From assembly GCA_950022655.1 (NCBI GenBank), contig OX465591.1, positions 49,342,478 to 49,406,477 of the forward strand: DNA of 64,000 nucleotides, given 5' to 3'. The position numbers and the translations under genes were made by a program. The notes below the pieces were generated by a model, which was not told where the DNA came from, did not search any database, and saw only the letters and a program-made list of their open reading frames with translations. The stretch comes from Alentia gelatinosa (lineage: Eukaryota > Annelida > Polychaeta > Phyllodocida > Polynoidae). Positions 21,601 to 32,700 of this stretch are shown here, one piece after another (the stretch's first letter is position 1; each line of letters begins with the position of its first letter).

Positions 21601-21852
21601 GTGTTTTTTGTTATTTTCTTTATTGGGTCCTCATTTTCCTGTTACATTCATAGACTCCTTCCATATACAATCACCGTACACATTATGGAGACGACGACCA
21701 ATAAACAGGTGGGGCTTCAACTGTTATACAAGTTGATTTTCTTAGCCCCAACTAATCCCCGTCGTTTGATACGAAGATTTTATAATTTCTTAGCTGAGTA
21801 TGAAGAGATGCTAGTTTAACTGGATATGTAAGTAGCAACTCCAAAATAACGA

Positions 21853-21915
21853 TTTCGGAGTGCTGCAAGGGTCAGTTCATGGCTCTATCCTTTTTAACAT
21901 ATTTATAGATAATAA
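21853..21915 (+). pseudogene. non-LTR retrotransposon RT fossil 2
   Basis: 21856-21912 translates as FGVLQGSVHGSILFNIFIDN, the GVxQGSxxGxILF...D motif of LINE RTs. It is cut off at about 21915, where unrelated sequence and a fold-back remnant begin. Not the same subfamily as fossil 1. Confidence 0.55.
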
Positions 21916-21940
21916 CAGTTAACGCGGCCCCGCCTCGTGA

Positions 21941-22040
21941 ATTACTACGCGATTGAAACTCGATGGGATACGAGCTCTGACCCTAAACTTTCATAGGTTT
22001 CCTGTATGTTATTACCCACCGAATACGGAGTCTCCATGCT
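21941..22040 (-). mobile_element. fold-back composite FB-A, half copy
   Basis: One arm only: GAATTACTACGCGATTGAAAC, CGATGGGATACGAGCTCTGA, then CATAGGTTTCCTG, the family's outer end. The arm sequence is shared with copies at 18297 and 46408. Confidence 0.65.
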
Positions 22041-22240
22041 AAGCCTATGAAGCCTACAGATCGCTGCTGAGTAGAATACGGACCTCCGGAATCTCCTAGG
22101 AGAATACGGCTTTTTCAGCCACCTGACAGGTATTATAGGAACTAATTCATACAAACAAAGCACGGCGCTTGGGTCGAATTTCTAATTATATACAAGATTT
22201 TTTCCTAATAATAACTCGAAAGGGGAGTAATAAATACAAC

Positions 22241-22380
22241 ATTACCATGATTTCGATCTGTGTGGCCGTATTCTCCTTGTAATTGACACTACGCAATACT
22301 CCTCGCTATCACTCGGAGTTTAACTACGCGTCAACTACGCAGAGAATACGGCCACTCAGATCGAAATCATGGTAATATTG
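22241..22380 (+). mobile_element. fold-back element FB-B, copy 3
   Basis: ATTACCATGATTTCGATCTG pairs with CAGATCGAAATCATGGTAAT. Inner GTGGCCGTATTCTCC pairs with GAGAATACGGCCAC. The loop region reads CCTCGCTATCACTCGG. The GTGGCCGTATT arm is the same motif as in the 76-bp satellite at 29745. Confidence 0.85.
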
Positions 22381-22429
22381 TGTATTTATCACCCTTTTCA
22401 TCCCTCCTCTTCCTCTTGATGTACCACTG

Positions 22430-22990
22430 CAGTAAACCACTATTTTACATATGTATACGAAACGCGTCTAACAGTAGGATTTTGCGTCTAGAAGTTCGAC
22501 CCGTTATCCGTCTTGTAGACGCCTCATCTAGTGGCGTATATACATGTCCATAGTGCGGTCTCATATACGTTATATATACCCCTGATTCTGTTTATTTATG
22601 CCAGTATCCAATAATTCCGACCTCTGCCCCTTGGGGACATCAGTGGTAGTATATTCCATTTGCCATTAACCATCCAAGTCTGTATTATATGAAAATTGCA
22701 ATCTTATATTACCAATTTATTTTATAAAAACTTAATTATGTTGCATTATGTTGCATTATGTTGTTTTTTTCATTGTTTTTCTAATAGATCTTACTTTCAA
22801 ACACCATTTCAATGTGTGGACAATCAGGCTTACTATATAATCGCCTCCCCCCAGTGTCTCTGTGCGCCTGAAGACCGACTCCAGTGTGAATGCGGCCCCA
22901 AACGCAGGTGTGCATAAGAGGCGTATATATATAAAAACAAGCCACGATACAGCCGATACGTGCGTTATCGCGATGGCGTATATTTATGTA
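22430..22990. other. no gene; scattered GCGTATATA motifs
   Basis: GTATACG/GCGTATATA motifs near 22447, 22541 and 22922 recall the cluster at 40490-40905. A short TTATGTTGCA direct repeat occurs three times near 22736. Confidence 0.4.
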
Positions 22991-23454
22991 AAATGGTGGT
23001 TTTCGTGCAGTGTACTTTATTATTATTTTCTGTAAATTCAATCTAATGTAGAGGAAATCTTTTTTTGCTGTGAACCGGTGGAAGATCTCACGCAAGTAAG
23101 AACCGTTGTGTTTAAACAAAAATAATAATTAAAAATAAAAACAAAAAAAACTCCGCTGACTGCGTGGTTTAGAGCCTCTCAACATGAAGTTCTCTGTCCG
23201 TGATTAATTACAGAACGACACAAGAAAGATCCGCTTCCCGAGGTACAGACAGATTAAGTCCCGTCGTACGTCTGAGTGTGGCAGACTAATTACCATTAGT
23301 ATCAAATTAAACGCGTCAAACACCCGTCACGCCGTCACCCACACACTCCCCGCCGTCACCCCACACTGCGCCGCTCCCGTTTAGGAGCTTCGGTAGGTTG
23401 CTCTAGCGGTGCAGTGTGGCCGTCACCACGCTCCCCAAATCACGTAAGGCCCCC
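22991..23454. other. no gene recognised
   Basis: AT-rich to 23150, then CpG-richer sequence with CCGTCACGCCGTCACC near 23326, which prefigures the satellite. No coding support. Confidence 0.35.
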
Positions 23455-24728
23455 GTCACACCGGCGTAAGGCCCCCGTCACACCGGCGTAAGGCCCCCGT
23501 CACACCGGCGTAAGGCCCCCGTCACACCGGCGTAAGGCCCCCGTCACACCGGCGTAAGGCCCCCGTCACACCGGCGTAAGGCCCCCGTCACACCGGCGTA
23601 AGGCCCCCGTCACACCGGCGTAAGGCCCCCGTCACACCGGCGTAAGGCCCCCGTCACACCGGCGTAAGGCCCCCGTCACACCGGCGTAAGGCCCCCGTCA
23701 CACCGGCGTAAGGCCCCCGTCACACCGGCGTAAGGCCCCCGTCACACCGGCGTAAGGCCCCAGTCACACCGGCGTAAGGCCCCCGTCACACCGGCGTAAG
23801 GCCCCCGTCACACCGGCGTAAGGCCCCCGTCACACCGGCGTAAGGCCCCCGTCACACCGGCGTAAGGCCCCCGTCACACCGGCGTAAGGCCCCCGTCACA
23901 CCGGCGTAAGGCCCCAGTCACACCGGTGTAAGGCCCCCGTCACACCGGGGTAAGGCCCCCGTCACACCGGCGTAAGGCCCCCGTCACACCGGTGTAAGGC
24001 CCCAGTCACACCGGCGTAAGGCCCCCGTCACACCGGCGTAAGGCCCCCGTCACACCGGCGTAAGGCCCCAGTCACACCGGTGTAAGGCCCCCGTCACACC
24101 GGCGTAAGGCCCCAGTCACACCGGCGTAAGGCCCCCGTCACACCGGCGTAAGGCCCCCGTCACACCGGCGTAAGGCCCCCGTCACACCGGCGTAAGGCCC
24201 CCGTCACACCGGCGTAAGGCCCCCGTCACACCGGCGTAAGGCCCCCGTCACACCGGCGTAAGGCCCCCGTCACACCGGCGTAAGGCCCCCGTCACACCGG
24301 CGTAAGGCCCCCGTCACACCGGCGTAAGGCCCCCGTCACACCGGCGTAAGGCCCCCGTCACACCGGCGTAAGGCCCCCGTCACACCGGCGTAAGGCCCCC
24401 GTCACACCGGCGTAAGGCCCCCGTCACACCGGCGTAAGGCCCCCGTCACACCGGCGTAAGGCCCCCGTCACACCGGCGTAAAGCCCCCGTCACACCGGCG
24501 TAAGGCCCCCGTCACACCGGCGTAAGGCCCCCGTCACACCGGCGTAAGGCCCCCGTCACACCGGCGTAAGGCCCCCGTCACACCGGCGTAAAGCCCCCGT
24601 CACACCGGCGTGAGGCCCCCGTCACACCGGCGTGAGGCCCCAGTCACACCGGCGTGAGGCCCCAGTCACACCGGCGTGAGGCCCCAGTCACACCGGCGTG
24701 AGGCCCCCGTCACACCGGCGTGAGGCCC
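23455..24728. repeat. 22-bp satellite, about 58 copies
   Basis: Very homogeneous unit GGCCCCCGTCACACCGGCGT plus AA. Variants CCCCAGTCACACC cluster in the middle, and GTGAGG replaces GTAAGG in the last six units. The final unit, CCCCCGTCACACTGGCGTAAA, is the terminus of the MITE remnant that follows. Confidence 0.95.
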
Positions 24729-24928
24729 CCGTCACACTGGCGTAAAAAACGGCATTACGTATTTGTAAGGATGCGAGTTGCGCGTATTTAGTACGCAAAA
24801 ACAACGTTTTTATATCTTAGTACGCAATCCAGTCACACTGGCATTTTTTTCTACGTATCTAAAATGGCGCGAATTCCGGGTAGTCACTACGCAAATAGAA
24901 CGCTATCATTCCTCATGACAGTGTGACA
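24729..24928 (+). mobile_element. CAGTCACACTGG MITE, decayed copy joined to the satellite
   Basis: Left end CCCCGTCACACTGGCGTAAA, then ACGCAAAAAC... and an internal CCAGTCACACTGGCA at about 24830. The right end is CATGACAGTGTGACATG. Confidence 0.6.
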
Positions 24929-25254
24929 TGCCCCAGTCACACTGGCGTAAATTTCGGCGTTTCTTCTACGTATTTGAATTGTTGAAGACCACGTATTAGC
25001 TACGGATTTGGAACGTATTTGTTTGCTTTTCTTTAACGTTTTAGTACGCTTCTCAACGTTCATCAACGTTCATCAACGTTTATTTACGCTTCTGTACGCA
25101 TTGTGGCGTTTTTCGGCGCATTCCGACTTTCCTTCACGGATCTCCTCGTTTTGCGGCGTTTTGCGGCGTATTTTGAGATTCCAAAATGCGTAGAAGAACG
25201 TAGACGTGCGTACACGGAAAAAACGCCGTTTTTTACGCCAGTGTGACTGGGGCA
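24929..25254 (+). mobile_element. CAGTCACACTGG MITE, complete copy (326 bp)
   Basis: TIRs TGCCCCAGTCACACTGGCGT and ACGCCAGTGTGACTGGGGCA extend inwards as GTAAA/TTTAC. The interior is rich in AACGTTCATC and TTTGCGGCGT. No reading frame of note. A truncated copy is at 37907-38147. Confidence 0.9.
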
Positions 25255-25454
25255 ACGCTTATCTACGCTGCGGTACGCATTGTCGTGTTTTACCGCGTTC
25301 ATCTACGCCCATGAGATATTTAGGACACAAATGGGGGATTATCGGCGTGTTGAGTCCGATGCAAAATTTTTAGAACACCAGAAAACCAGTGGTCAGACAC
25401 TAACTCTGCCAAAAAATCTGAATCTAAAAATTTGGAAACAAATGGGGGATTATG

Positions 25455-25545
25455 TCACAAGTGTCAACCCATTAATCAATACGAAGGGTGAGATAAATTC
25501 AGAAACCCATTCAAGTTTACAGTCAGAGCTGGCTCCAGTCTCTGC
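25455..25545 (-). mobile_element. fold-back composite FB-A, remnant
   Basis: GGGTGAGATAAATTCAGAAACC and CAAGTTTACAGTCAGAGCT match the core/hairpin junction of copy 4; the second arm is missing. Confidence 0.55.
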
Positions 25546-25706
25546 ATACTATTGCTACACTGTAAAACATTTCCCGTAAATTTTACGGTATTTCCCTGGC
25601 AACTGGGGTGCCAGGGAAATACCGTAAGTTTTACGGGTGACTGTAATATATTTCTGACTGTAAATATTAACTGTACTAAACCGTATTTTGATAACGGTTC
25701 AAACCT

Positions 25707-25985
25707 TTATCCTACCCCTAATATAAAATCCCATAGGCTTAACATTGGGTTTTCGTATGCCATACGGAGTTTTATATGCCACTAGTGGCATACAGCATTG
25801 TTATCACGTAATATTCCAAAATCGAGGAGATAGGGTAGGATAAAATCAAAACCTGATTCGTCTTAATCTTGGCCACCGCATTCCACTCCTGACTTGGCTC
25901 CGGACTTCACTCGGCTTCGCCTCATGAAGTCACTTTGCCAAACTCCAGTCGTGGAATACGGTGGCCAAGATTAAATCTCATCCAG
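25707..25985 (-). mobile_element. fold-back composite FB-A, copy 6
   Basis: Core TTTATCCTACCCC (25707) to AGGGTAGGATAAAAT (25846), with ATAGGCTTAACATTGGG. Then the hairpin TCTTAATCTTGGCCACCG / CGGTGGCCAAGATTAA (25861-25974) around CACTCGGCTTCGCCTCATG. Opposite orientation to copy 3, with which it shares arms. Confidence 0.85.
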
Positions 25986-26077
25986 TTTTACGATAGTAAT
26001 ATGTTCCTGACCAAAAATCTTAACTGTAATAAACTGTATTTAGATAACGGTTCTAACCTGTAGATATGAAAGTGCCT

Positions 26078-26341
26078 TTAACCCTTCAAGGACATATGCC
26101 AGCGACTGGGGAACAGGCACGGCAGATATCCGCCAAAACTTATAATTTGAGTTGTTTATCATGTGATATGATGAATAATCCTAAATACTGTGATTCTTTT
26201 GAATAGAAACACTAAATATGGTGTGATATCGACATTCTGTGAAGATTTGGTGAATATTGCTCTATTATTTCCTTATCAATACAATTTTGTAAATATTGGA
26301 GAAATAATGCCTCCAGGCATCATGCCTCCTGAAAGGGTTAA
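26078..26341. mobile_element. TTAACCCTT MITE, piggyBac-like ends (264 bp)
   Basis: TTAACCCTTCAAGG at the left and CTGAAAGGGTTAA at the right; the TTAA ends fit piggyBac-type target use. Contains GCCTCCAGGCATCATGCC near 26310. Non-coding. Confidence 0.6.
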
Positions 26342-26405
26342 TATGCAAATACCATAAATCTTGTTAATGAGGATCTGTAGCACTGTTTTACATAATATAT
26401 GAATA

Positions 26406-26718
26406 CTTATATAGAACGTCCTGACCATGCTGTACAATTCACGGAACGAGATGATAATTTACGGTTTGTACGGACCGAGGCATTTATGCCGAGTTCCTTA
26501 CAAACGGAAAATTATCATCGAGTTCTGTGAATTGTACAAGCATGGTTGGACGTTATATTTACTATATTTCATTTGGCTTAACAACCAATTTTTTAATAAA
26601 CGTGTATGGCAAGGTGGTCCGTATTTCAGTGTACGGACCGGCGGTCCATACAGTATTTTTACGTCATCTGCCGAAACGGTGCGTATTTACAGTATATACG
26701 GCATGGGTATATAGTAAA
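26406..26718. mobile_element. fold-back element FB-C, copy 1
   Basis: TTATATAGAACGTCCTGACC and GATGATAATTTACGG pair with GGAAAATTATCATCG and GGTTGGACGTTATAT. The loop is CCGAGGCATTTATGCCGAG. The tail reads GGTGCGTATTTACAG...GGGTATATAGTAA. Confidence 0.8.
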
Positions 26719-27204
26719 AAAGTGAATACTTTTTGTTGTCTACCCTTATACAATGTGGTTTAAATAGCAGAAACATTGTAGGAGATTAGTAAATGTCTAT
26801 TACACATTTTGATGAAGTTAACTTCTGGATTTTATTTTCTACATTTATATTTTTGCTAATCTCAGAGTTATTCTTAGTGTACCTAATGCATCCGTATTTA
26901 CAGTTTTGCACTGTAAATTGACCGTAGATTGGATTGTTTACAGGACTGAAGACATTTACAGTTGAATACCGTTTTGTGATACTAAATATACGGTATGGAA
27001 CTGTAGATAAGATAACGGTGATATACCGTCTAAGTTTACGGTAGTATCCTGTATATTTTACTGACATTTTTTACAGGGTACCTTTATAACCTCAATGTCT
27101 GTCTCGAGCGAAATTTGTCATTGGCCACTGGAGCCTACTGAAAACAGGGTACTACCTAAGTAAACCCTCCAGTATGAATAAAAGATTTAAAAAATACCTT
27201 CCTT

Positions 27205-27536
27205 GCTGGGATACAGTCAGAGAAGGATACTTATATAGAACGTCCTGACCATGCTGTACAAGTCACAGAACGAGATGCTAATTTACAGTATGTACGGACC
27301 GAGGCGTTTACGCCGAGTTCCGTACAAACGGTAAATTATCATCGAGTTCTGTGAATTGTAAAGCATGGATGGACGTTATATATTTACTATATAACCGAAA
27401 TTTTACGTCATATGTCAAAACGGTGCGTATATACAGTATTTACGGCACGGGTATATAGTAAATACTATAATGAACTATATTCTGATTGTCTTTAATCGTT
27501 TAATGAAGGTTCATAATCAAAGACTTGAGCGCGTCT
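27205..27536 (+). mobile_element. CTAG-end element interrupted by FB-C
   Basis: GCTGGGATACAGTCAGAGAAGGATAC, then an insertion, then ATACTATAATGAACTATATT, TTTAATGAAGGTTCATAAT and CAAAGACTTGAGCGCGTCTAG. The uninterrupted order is seen at 48635-48723. Confidence 0.75.
27231..27461. mobile_element. fold-back element FB-C, copy 2 (231 bp), with target duplication
   Basis: Runs TTATATAGAACG to GGGTATATAGTAA, flanked by ATAC on both sides (27227-27230 and 27462-27465). Long hairpin around CCGAGGCGTTTACGCCGAG. Insertion into a known element fixes its ends. Confidence 0.85.
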
Positions 27537-27553
27537 AGGTCATCAGGTATCCC

Positions 27554-27998
27554 GGCCCCCGCTGGTGCGATGCGATTGTCGCAAGTCAATAAAAGGTCAT
27601 AAACGGCCGGCGAGGGTCATAAAAACGGCGCCGCCCGTCGCATCGCACACGATCGCTCCTGTGGGGCCGGCGCGCGTGTGCGATCGTCTGCGATGCGACG
27701 GATCTGTCGAATCGCGCATCTTGAAATGTTCATGATTTACGACGGATTCACCACACAGGCCTCCTATTGTACTCAAATATAACTGTACTTACTTCTATAT
27801 GTTCGGCCCCTTTGGCTATTTGGATATGGAAAGTTATGAACCTTATATCGATTTCCTATGTAATGGCATTATTCTGCAGGGATGTAATATGTGTAAGAAA
27901 AAAAATAAGCGGAAATATTTATATGTGATAGAGGCACAATTAATATCATCTTGTCTTTAAACACGTGCGACGATCGCATCGCATTGATCATTGGGGCC
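27554..27998. mobile_element. GGCCCC MITE, 445 bp
   Basis: Left GGCCCCCGCTGGTGCGATGC and right GCATCGCATTGATCATTGGGGCC are imperfect inverted repeats sharing GCGATGCGATNGTCGCA. The interior holds CCGTCGCATCGCACACGATC and its near complement. Non-coding. Confidence 0.75.
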
Positions 27999-28006
27999 GG
28001 GGCTGA

Positions 28007-28195
28007 CTAGACTGGCCCCAGTCCCTGTATCCCTCCTCTCCTCGATACAGGAGACTGGCCCCAGTCCCTGTATCCCACCTCTCCTCGATACAGGAGACTA
28101 GCCCCAGTCCCTGTATGCCTCATCTCCTCGATACAGGAGACTGGCCCCAGTCCCTGTATCCCTCCTCTCCTCGATACATGCAGGAGACATATATG
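28007..28195. repeat. 43-bp minisatellite, first block (4 copies)
   Basis: Begins CTAGACTGGCCCCAGTCCC, directly after the GGCCCC MITE. It ends at CATGCAGGAGACATATATGG. The block and its left flank (CGATCGCATCGCATTGATCA) are duplicated at 28270-28350. Confidence 0.85.
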
Positions 28196-28308
28196 GAACT
28201 TATATCATCCTGAGTTATTTGCAAAACTCAATAGAATTTAGAAATCACCCGACTACCAGCATTTGTCTTTAGACGATCGCATCGCATTGATCATTGGGGC
28301 TGGGCTGA

Positions 28309-29220
28309 CTAGACTGGCCCCAGTCCCTGTATCCCTCCTCTCCTCGATACAGGAGACTGGCCCCAGTCCCTGTATCCCTCCTCTCCTCGATACAGGAGAC
28401 TGGCCCCAGTCCCTGTATCCCGCCTCTCCTCGATACAGGAGACTGGCCCCAGTCCCTGTATCCCTCCTCTCCTCGATACAGGAGACTGGCCCCAGTCCCT
28501 GTATCCCGCCTCTCCTCGATACAGGAGACTGGCCCCAGTCCCTGTATGCCTCATCTCCTCGATACAGGAGACTGGCCCCAGTCCCTGTATCCCTCCTCTC
28601 CTCGATACAGGAGACTGGCCCCAGTCCCTGTATCCCTCCTCTCCTCGATACAGGAGACTGGCCCCAGTCCCTGTATCCCGCCTCTCCTCGATACAGGAGA
28701 CTGGCCCCAGTCCCTGTATCCCTCCTCTCCTCGATACAGGAGACTGGCCCCAGTCCCTGTATCCCGCCTCTCCTCGATACAGGAGACTGGCCCCAGTCCC
28801 TGTATCCCTCCTCTCCTCGATACAGGAGACTGGCCCCAGTCCCTGTATCCCTCCTCTCCTCGATACAGGAGACTGGCCCCAGTCCCTGTATCCCTCCTCT
28901 CCTCGATACAGGAGACTGGCCCCAGTCCCTGTTTCCCGCCTCTCCTCGATACAGGAGACTGGCCCCAGTCCCTGTATCCCTCCTCTCCTCGATACAGGAG
29001 ACTGGCCCCAGTCCCTGTATCCCGCCTCTCCTCGATACAGGAGACTGGCCCCAGTCCCTGTATCCCTCCTCTCCTCGATACATGCAGGAGACTGGCCCCA
29101 GTCCCTGTTTCCCTCCTCTCCTCGATACAGGAGATTCCTGGACCAGTCACACTGCAACATACTTCATCGTGATTGTGTTTACTCATGAATATTCTTGATC
29201 AAAGACTTGAGCAAGTCTAG
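28309..29220 (+). mobile_element. CTAG-end element with 43-bp minisatellite (912 bp)
   Basis: Left end CTAGACTGGCCCCAGTCCC, about nineteen 43-bp units (CCCTGTATCCCTCCTCTCCT / CGATACAGGAGACTGG), then the conserved right part GGACCAGTCACACTGC...CATCGTGATTGTGTTTACTC and CAAAGACTTGAGCAAGTCTAG. The array is open in several frames on both strands (for example 28263-29198 + and 28309-29160 -); these are repeat translations, not genes. Confidence 0.85.
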
Positions 29221-29744
29221 GGCCTGAGGTGCACTGAATAAACTTAGTTATATAAAAAATGTTTTCTCCACCCGTTTTTGCGAAGTGAACAAAATTTGAA
29301 TAAATAAACCCCTGATTGGTCGTCAGGTGTGAACGCCTCGTAGTGTCACCGATAATCCATACCGATATTTCATCGGGGATACCGATATTGTATCCAGATG
29401 CGCCACCGACCGATTTCTATTTTCACAAAATTGAATCGGTGTATTCTCCGATATGCGCTCCCGATACACGCCGATTGACTTCCCGATCCACATTCCATCT
29501 GGAGGTCAGATAGAATGCAGGATTTTCCGTAGTTTGTGTTCGTGGCGTGGGTCAGTAGGAGAAGGGAGTCCAGCTGACCCATCAGCTGTTTATTTACTCA
29601 CCACCCCCCACCCCCCACCACCTCTAAAAAACCCGCCACCTCCCAGGTAGTTACCATGGCGACATTTGTTTTTGTAGGGGTGCTCCGCAACGCTCGGGTT
29701 CAGTGGCCTATAGACCTCCCAGTTCAATTGAGAAAACTCTACTG
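29221..29744. other. spacer with CCGAT motifs and one X-box-like site
   Basis: ACCGAT/ATCGG motifs recur at 29348-29490 and resemble 16404-17200. GTTACCATGGCGAC at 29650-29663 is a fourth copy of the 13.5-kb X-box-like site. No gene. Confidence 0.4.
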
Positions 29745-32700
29745 ACACTATATACACAATATGAACCTGTTTCTGATACGAGTGGCCGTATTACCCTCCG
29801 AGTCAGTCTAATAAACTCTACTGATATAGACGCAATATGAACCTGTTTCTGATACGAGTGGCCGTATTACCCTCCGAGTCAGTCTAATAAACTCTACTGA
29901 TATAGACACAATATAAACCTGTTTCTGATACTAGTGGCCGTATTACCCTCCGAGTCAGTCTAATAAACTCTACTGATATAGACACAATATGAACCTGTTT
30001 CTGATACGAGTGGCCGTATTACCCTCCGAGTCAGTCTGAGAAACTCTACTAATATAGGCAATATGAACCTGTTTCTGATACGAGTGGCCGTATTACCCTC
30101 CGAGTCAGTCTAATAAACTCTACTGATATAGACACAATATAAACCTGTTTCTGATACGAGTGGCCGTATTACCCTCCGAGTCAGTCTAATAAACTCTACT
30201 GATATAGACACAATATGAACCTGTTTCTGATACGAGTGGCCGTATTACCCTCCGAGTCAGTCTGAGAAACTCTACTGATATAGACACAATATGAACCTGT
30301 TTCTGATACGAGTGGCCGTATTACCCTCCGAGTCAGTCTGAGAAACTCTACTGATATAGACACAATATGAACCTGTTTCTGATACGAGTGGCCGTATTAC
30401 CCTCCGAGTCAGTCTAATAAACTCTACTGATATAGACACAATATGAACCTGTTTCTGATACGAGTGGCCGTATTACCCTCCGAGTCAGTCTAATAAACTC
30501 TACTGATATAGACACAATATGAACCTGTTTCTGATACGAGTGGCCGTATTACCCTCCGAGTCAGTCTGAGAAACTCTACTAATATAGGCAATATGAACCT
30601 GTTTCTGATACGAGTGGCCGTATTACCCTCCGAGTCAGTCTAATAAACTCTACTGATATAGACACAATATAAACCTGTTTCTGATACGAGTGGCCGTATT
30701 ACCCTCCGAGTCAGTCTAATAAACTCTACTGATATAGACACAATATGAACCTGTTTCTGATACGAGTGGCCGTATTACCCTCCGAGTCAGTCTGAGAAAC
30801 TCTACTGATATAGACACAATATGAACCTGTTTCTGATACGAGTGGCCGTATTACCCTCCGAGTCAGTCTAATAAACTCTACTGATATAGACACAATATGA
30901 ACCTGTTTCTGATACGAGTGGCCGTATTACCCTCCGAGTCAGTCTAATAAACTCTACTGATATAGACACAATATGAACCTGTTTCTGATACGAGTGGCCG
31001 TATTACCCTCCGAGTCAGTCTGAGAAACTCTACTGATATAGACGCAATATGAACCTGTTTCTAATACGAGTGGCCGTATTACCCTCCGAGTCAGTCTAAT
31101 AAACTCTACTGATATAGGCACAATATGAACCTGTTTCTGATACGAGTGGCCGTATTACCCTCGGAGTCAGTCTGAGAAACTCTACTGATATAGACACAAT
31201 ATAAACCTGTTTCTGATACTAGTGGCCGTATTACCCTCCGAGTCAGTCTAATAAACTCTACTGATATAGACACAATATGAACCTGTTTCTGATACTAGTG
31301 GCCGTATTACCCTCCGAGTCAGTCTAATAAACTCTACTGATATAGACACAATATGAACCTGTTTCTGATACTAGTGGCCGTATTACCCTCCGAGTCAGTC
31401 TAATAAACTCTACTGATATAGACACAATATAAACCTGTTTCTGATACTAGTGGCCGTATTACCCTCCGAGTCAGTCTAATAAACTCTACTGATATAGACA
31501 CAATATGAACCTGTTTCTGATACTAGTGGCCGTATTACCCTCCGAGTCAGTCTAATAAACTCTACTGATATAGACACAATATAAACCTGTTTCTGATACT
31601 AGTGGCCGTATTACCCTCCGAGTCAGTCTAATAAACTCTACTGATATAGACACAATATAAACCTGTTTCTGATACTAGTGGCCGTATTACCCTACGAGTC
31701 AGTCTAATAAACTCTACTGATATAGACACCATATGAACCTGTTTCTGATACTAGTGGCCGTATTACCCTCCGAGTCAGTCTAATAAACTCTACTGATATA
31801 GACACAATATGAACCTGTTTCTGATACTAGTGGCCGTATTACCCTCCGAGTCAGTCTAATAAACTCTACTGATATAGACACAATATAAACCTGTTTCTGA
31901 TACGAGTGGCCGTATTACCCTCCGAGTCAGTCTAATAAACTCTACTGATATAGACACAATATAAACCTGTTTCTGATACTAGTGGCCGTATTACCCTCCG
32001 AGTCAGTCTAATAAACTCTACTGATATAGACACAAAATGAACCTGTTTCTGATACTAGTGGCCGTATTACCCTCCGAGTCAGTCTAATAAACTCTACTGA
32101 TATAGACACAATATGAACCTGTTTCTGATACTAGTGGCCGTATTACCCTCCGAGTCAGTCTAATAAACTCTACTGATATAGACACAATATGAACCTGTTT
32201 CTGATACTAGTGGCCGTATTACCCTCCGAGTCAGTCTGAGAAACTCTACTGATATAGACACAATATAAACCTGTTTCTGATACGAGTGGCCGTATTACCC
32301 TCCGAGTCAGTCTAATAAACTCTACTGATATAGACGCAATATGAACCTGTTTCTGATACGAGTGGCCGTATTACACTCAGAGTCAGTCTAATAAACTCTA
32401 CTGATATAGACACAATATGAACCTGTTTCTGATACTAGTGGCCGTATTACACTCCGAGTCAGTCTAATAAACTCTACTGATATAGACACAATATGAACCT
32501 GTTTCTGATACGAGTGGCCGTATTACCCTCCGAGTCAGTCTAATAAACTCTACTGATATAGACACAATATGAACCTGTTTCTGATACTAGTGGCCGTATT
32601 ACACTCTGAGTCAGTCTAATAAACTCTACTGATATAGACACAATATAAACCTGTTTCTGATACGAGTGGCCGTATTACCCTCCGAGTTAGTCTGAGAAAC

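Larger units (their letters stand above)
25553..27080. mobile_element. CACTGTAAAA-end element with nested insertions
   Basis: Left end TACACTGTAAAACATTT, right end GACATTTTTTACAGGGTA. The left part has a strong hairpin, TTACGGTATTTCCCTGGCA / TGCCAGGGAAATACCGTAA (25580-25627). Many TTTACAG/CCGTAAA motifs lie at 26880-27060. At least three other elements sit inside (25707, 26078, 26406). That the two ends belong to one element is inference. Confidence 0.5.

Noticed and set aside
23455..24728. CRISPR-like regular repeat array
   Set aside because: 22-bp units follow each other without spacers, in a clearly eukaryotic context; it is a satellite.
28253..29198. Reading frames up to 311 residues on both strands
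   Set aside because: They are translations of the 43-bp minisatellite in several frames at once, with no unique domain.
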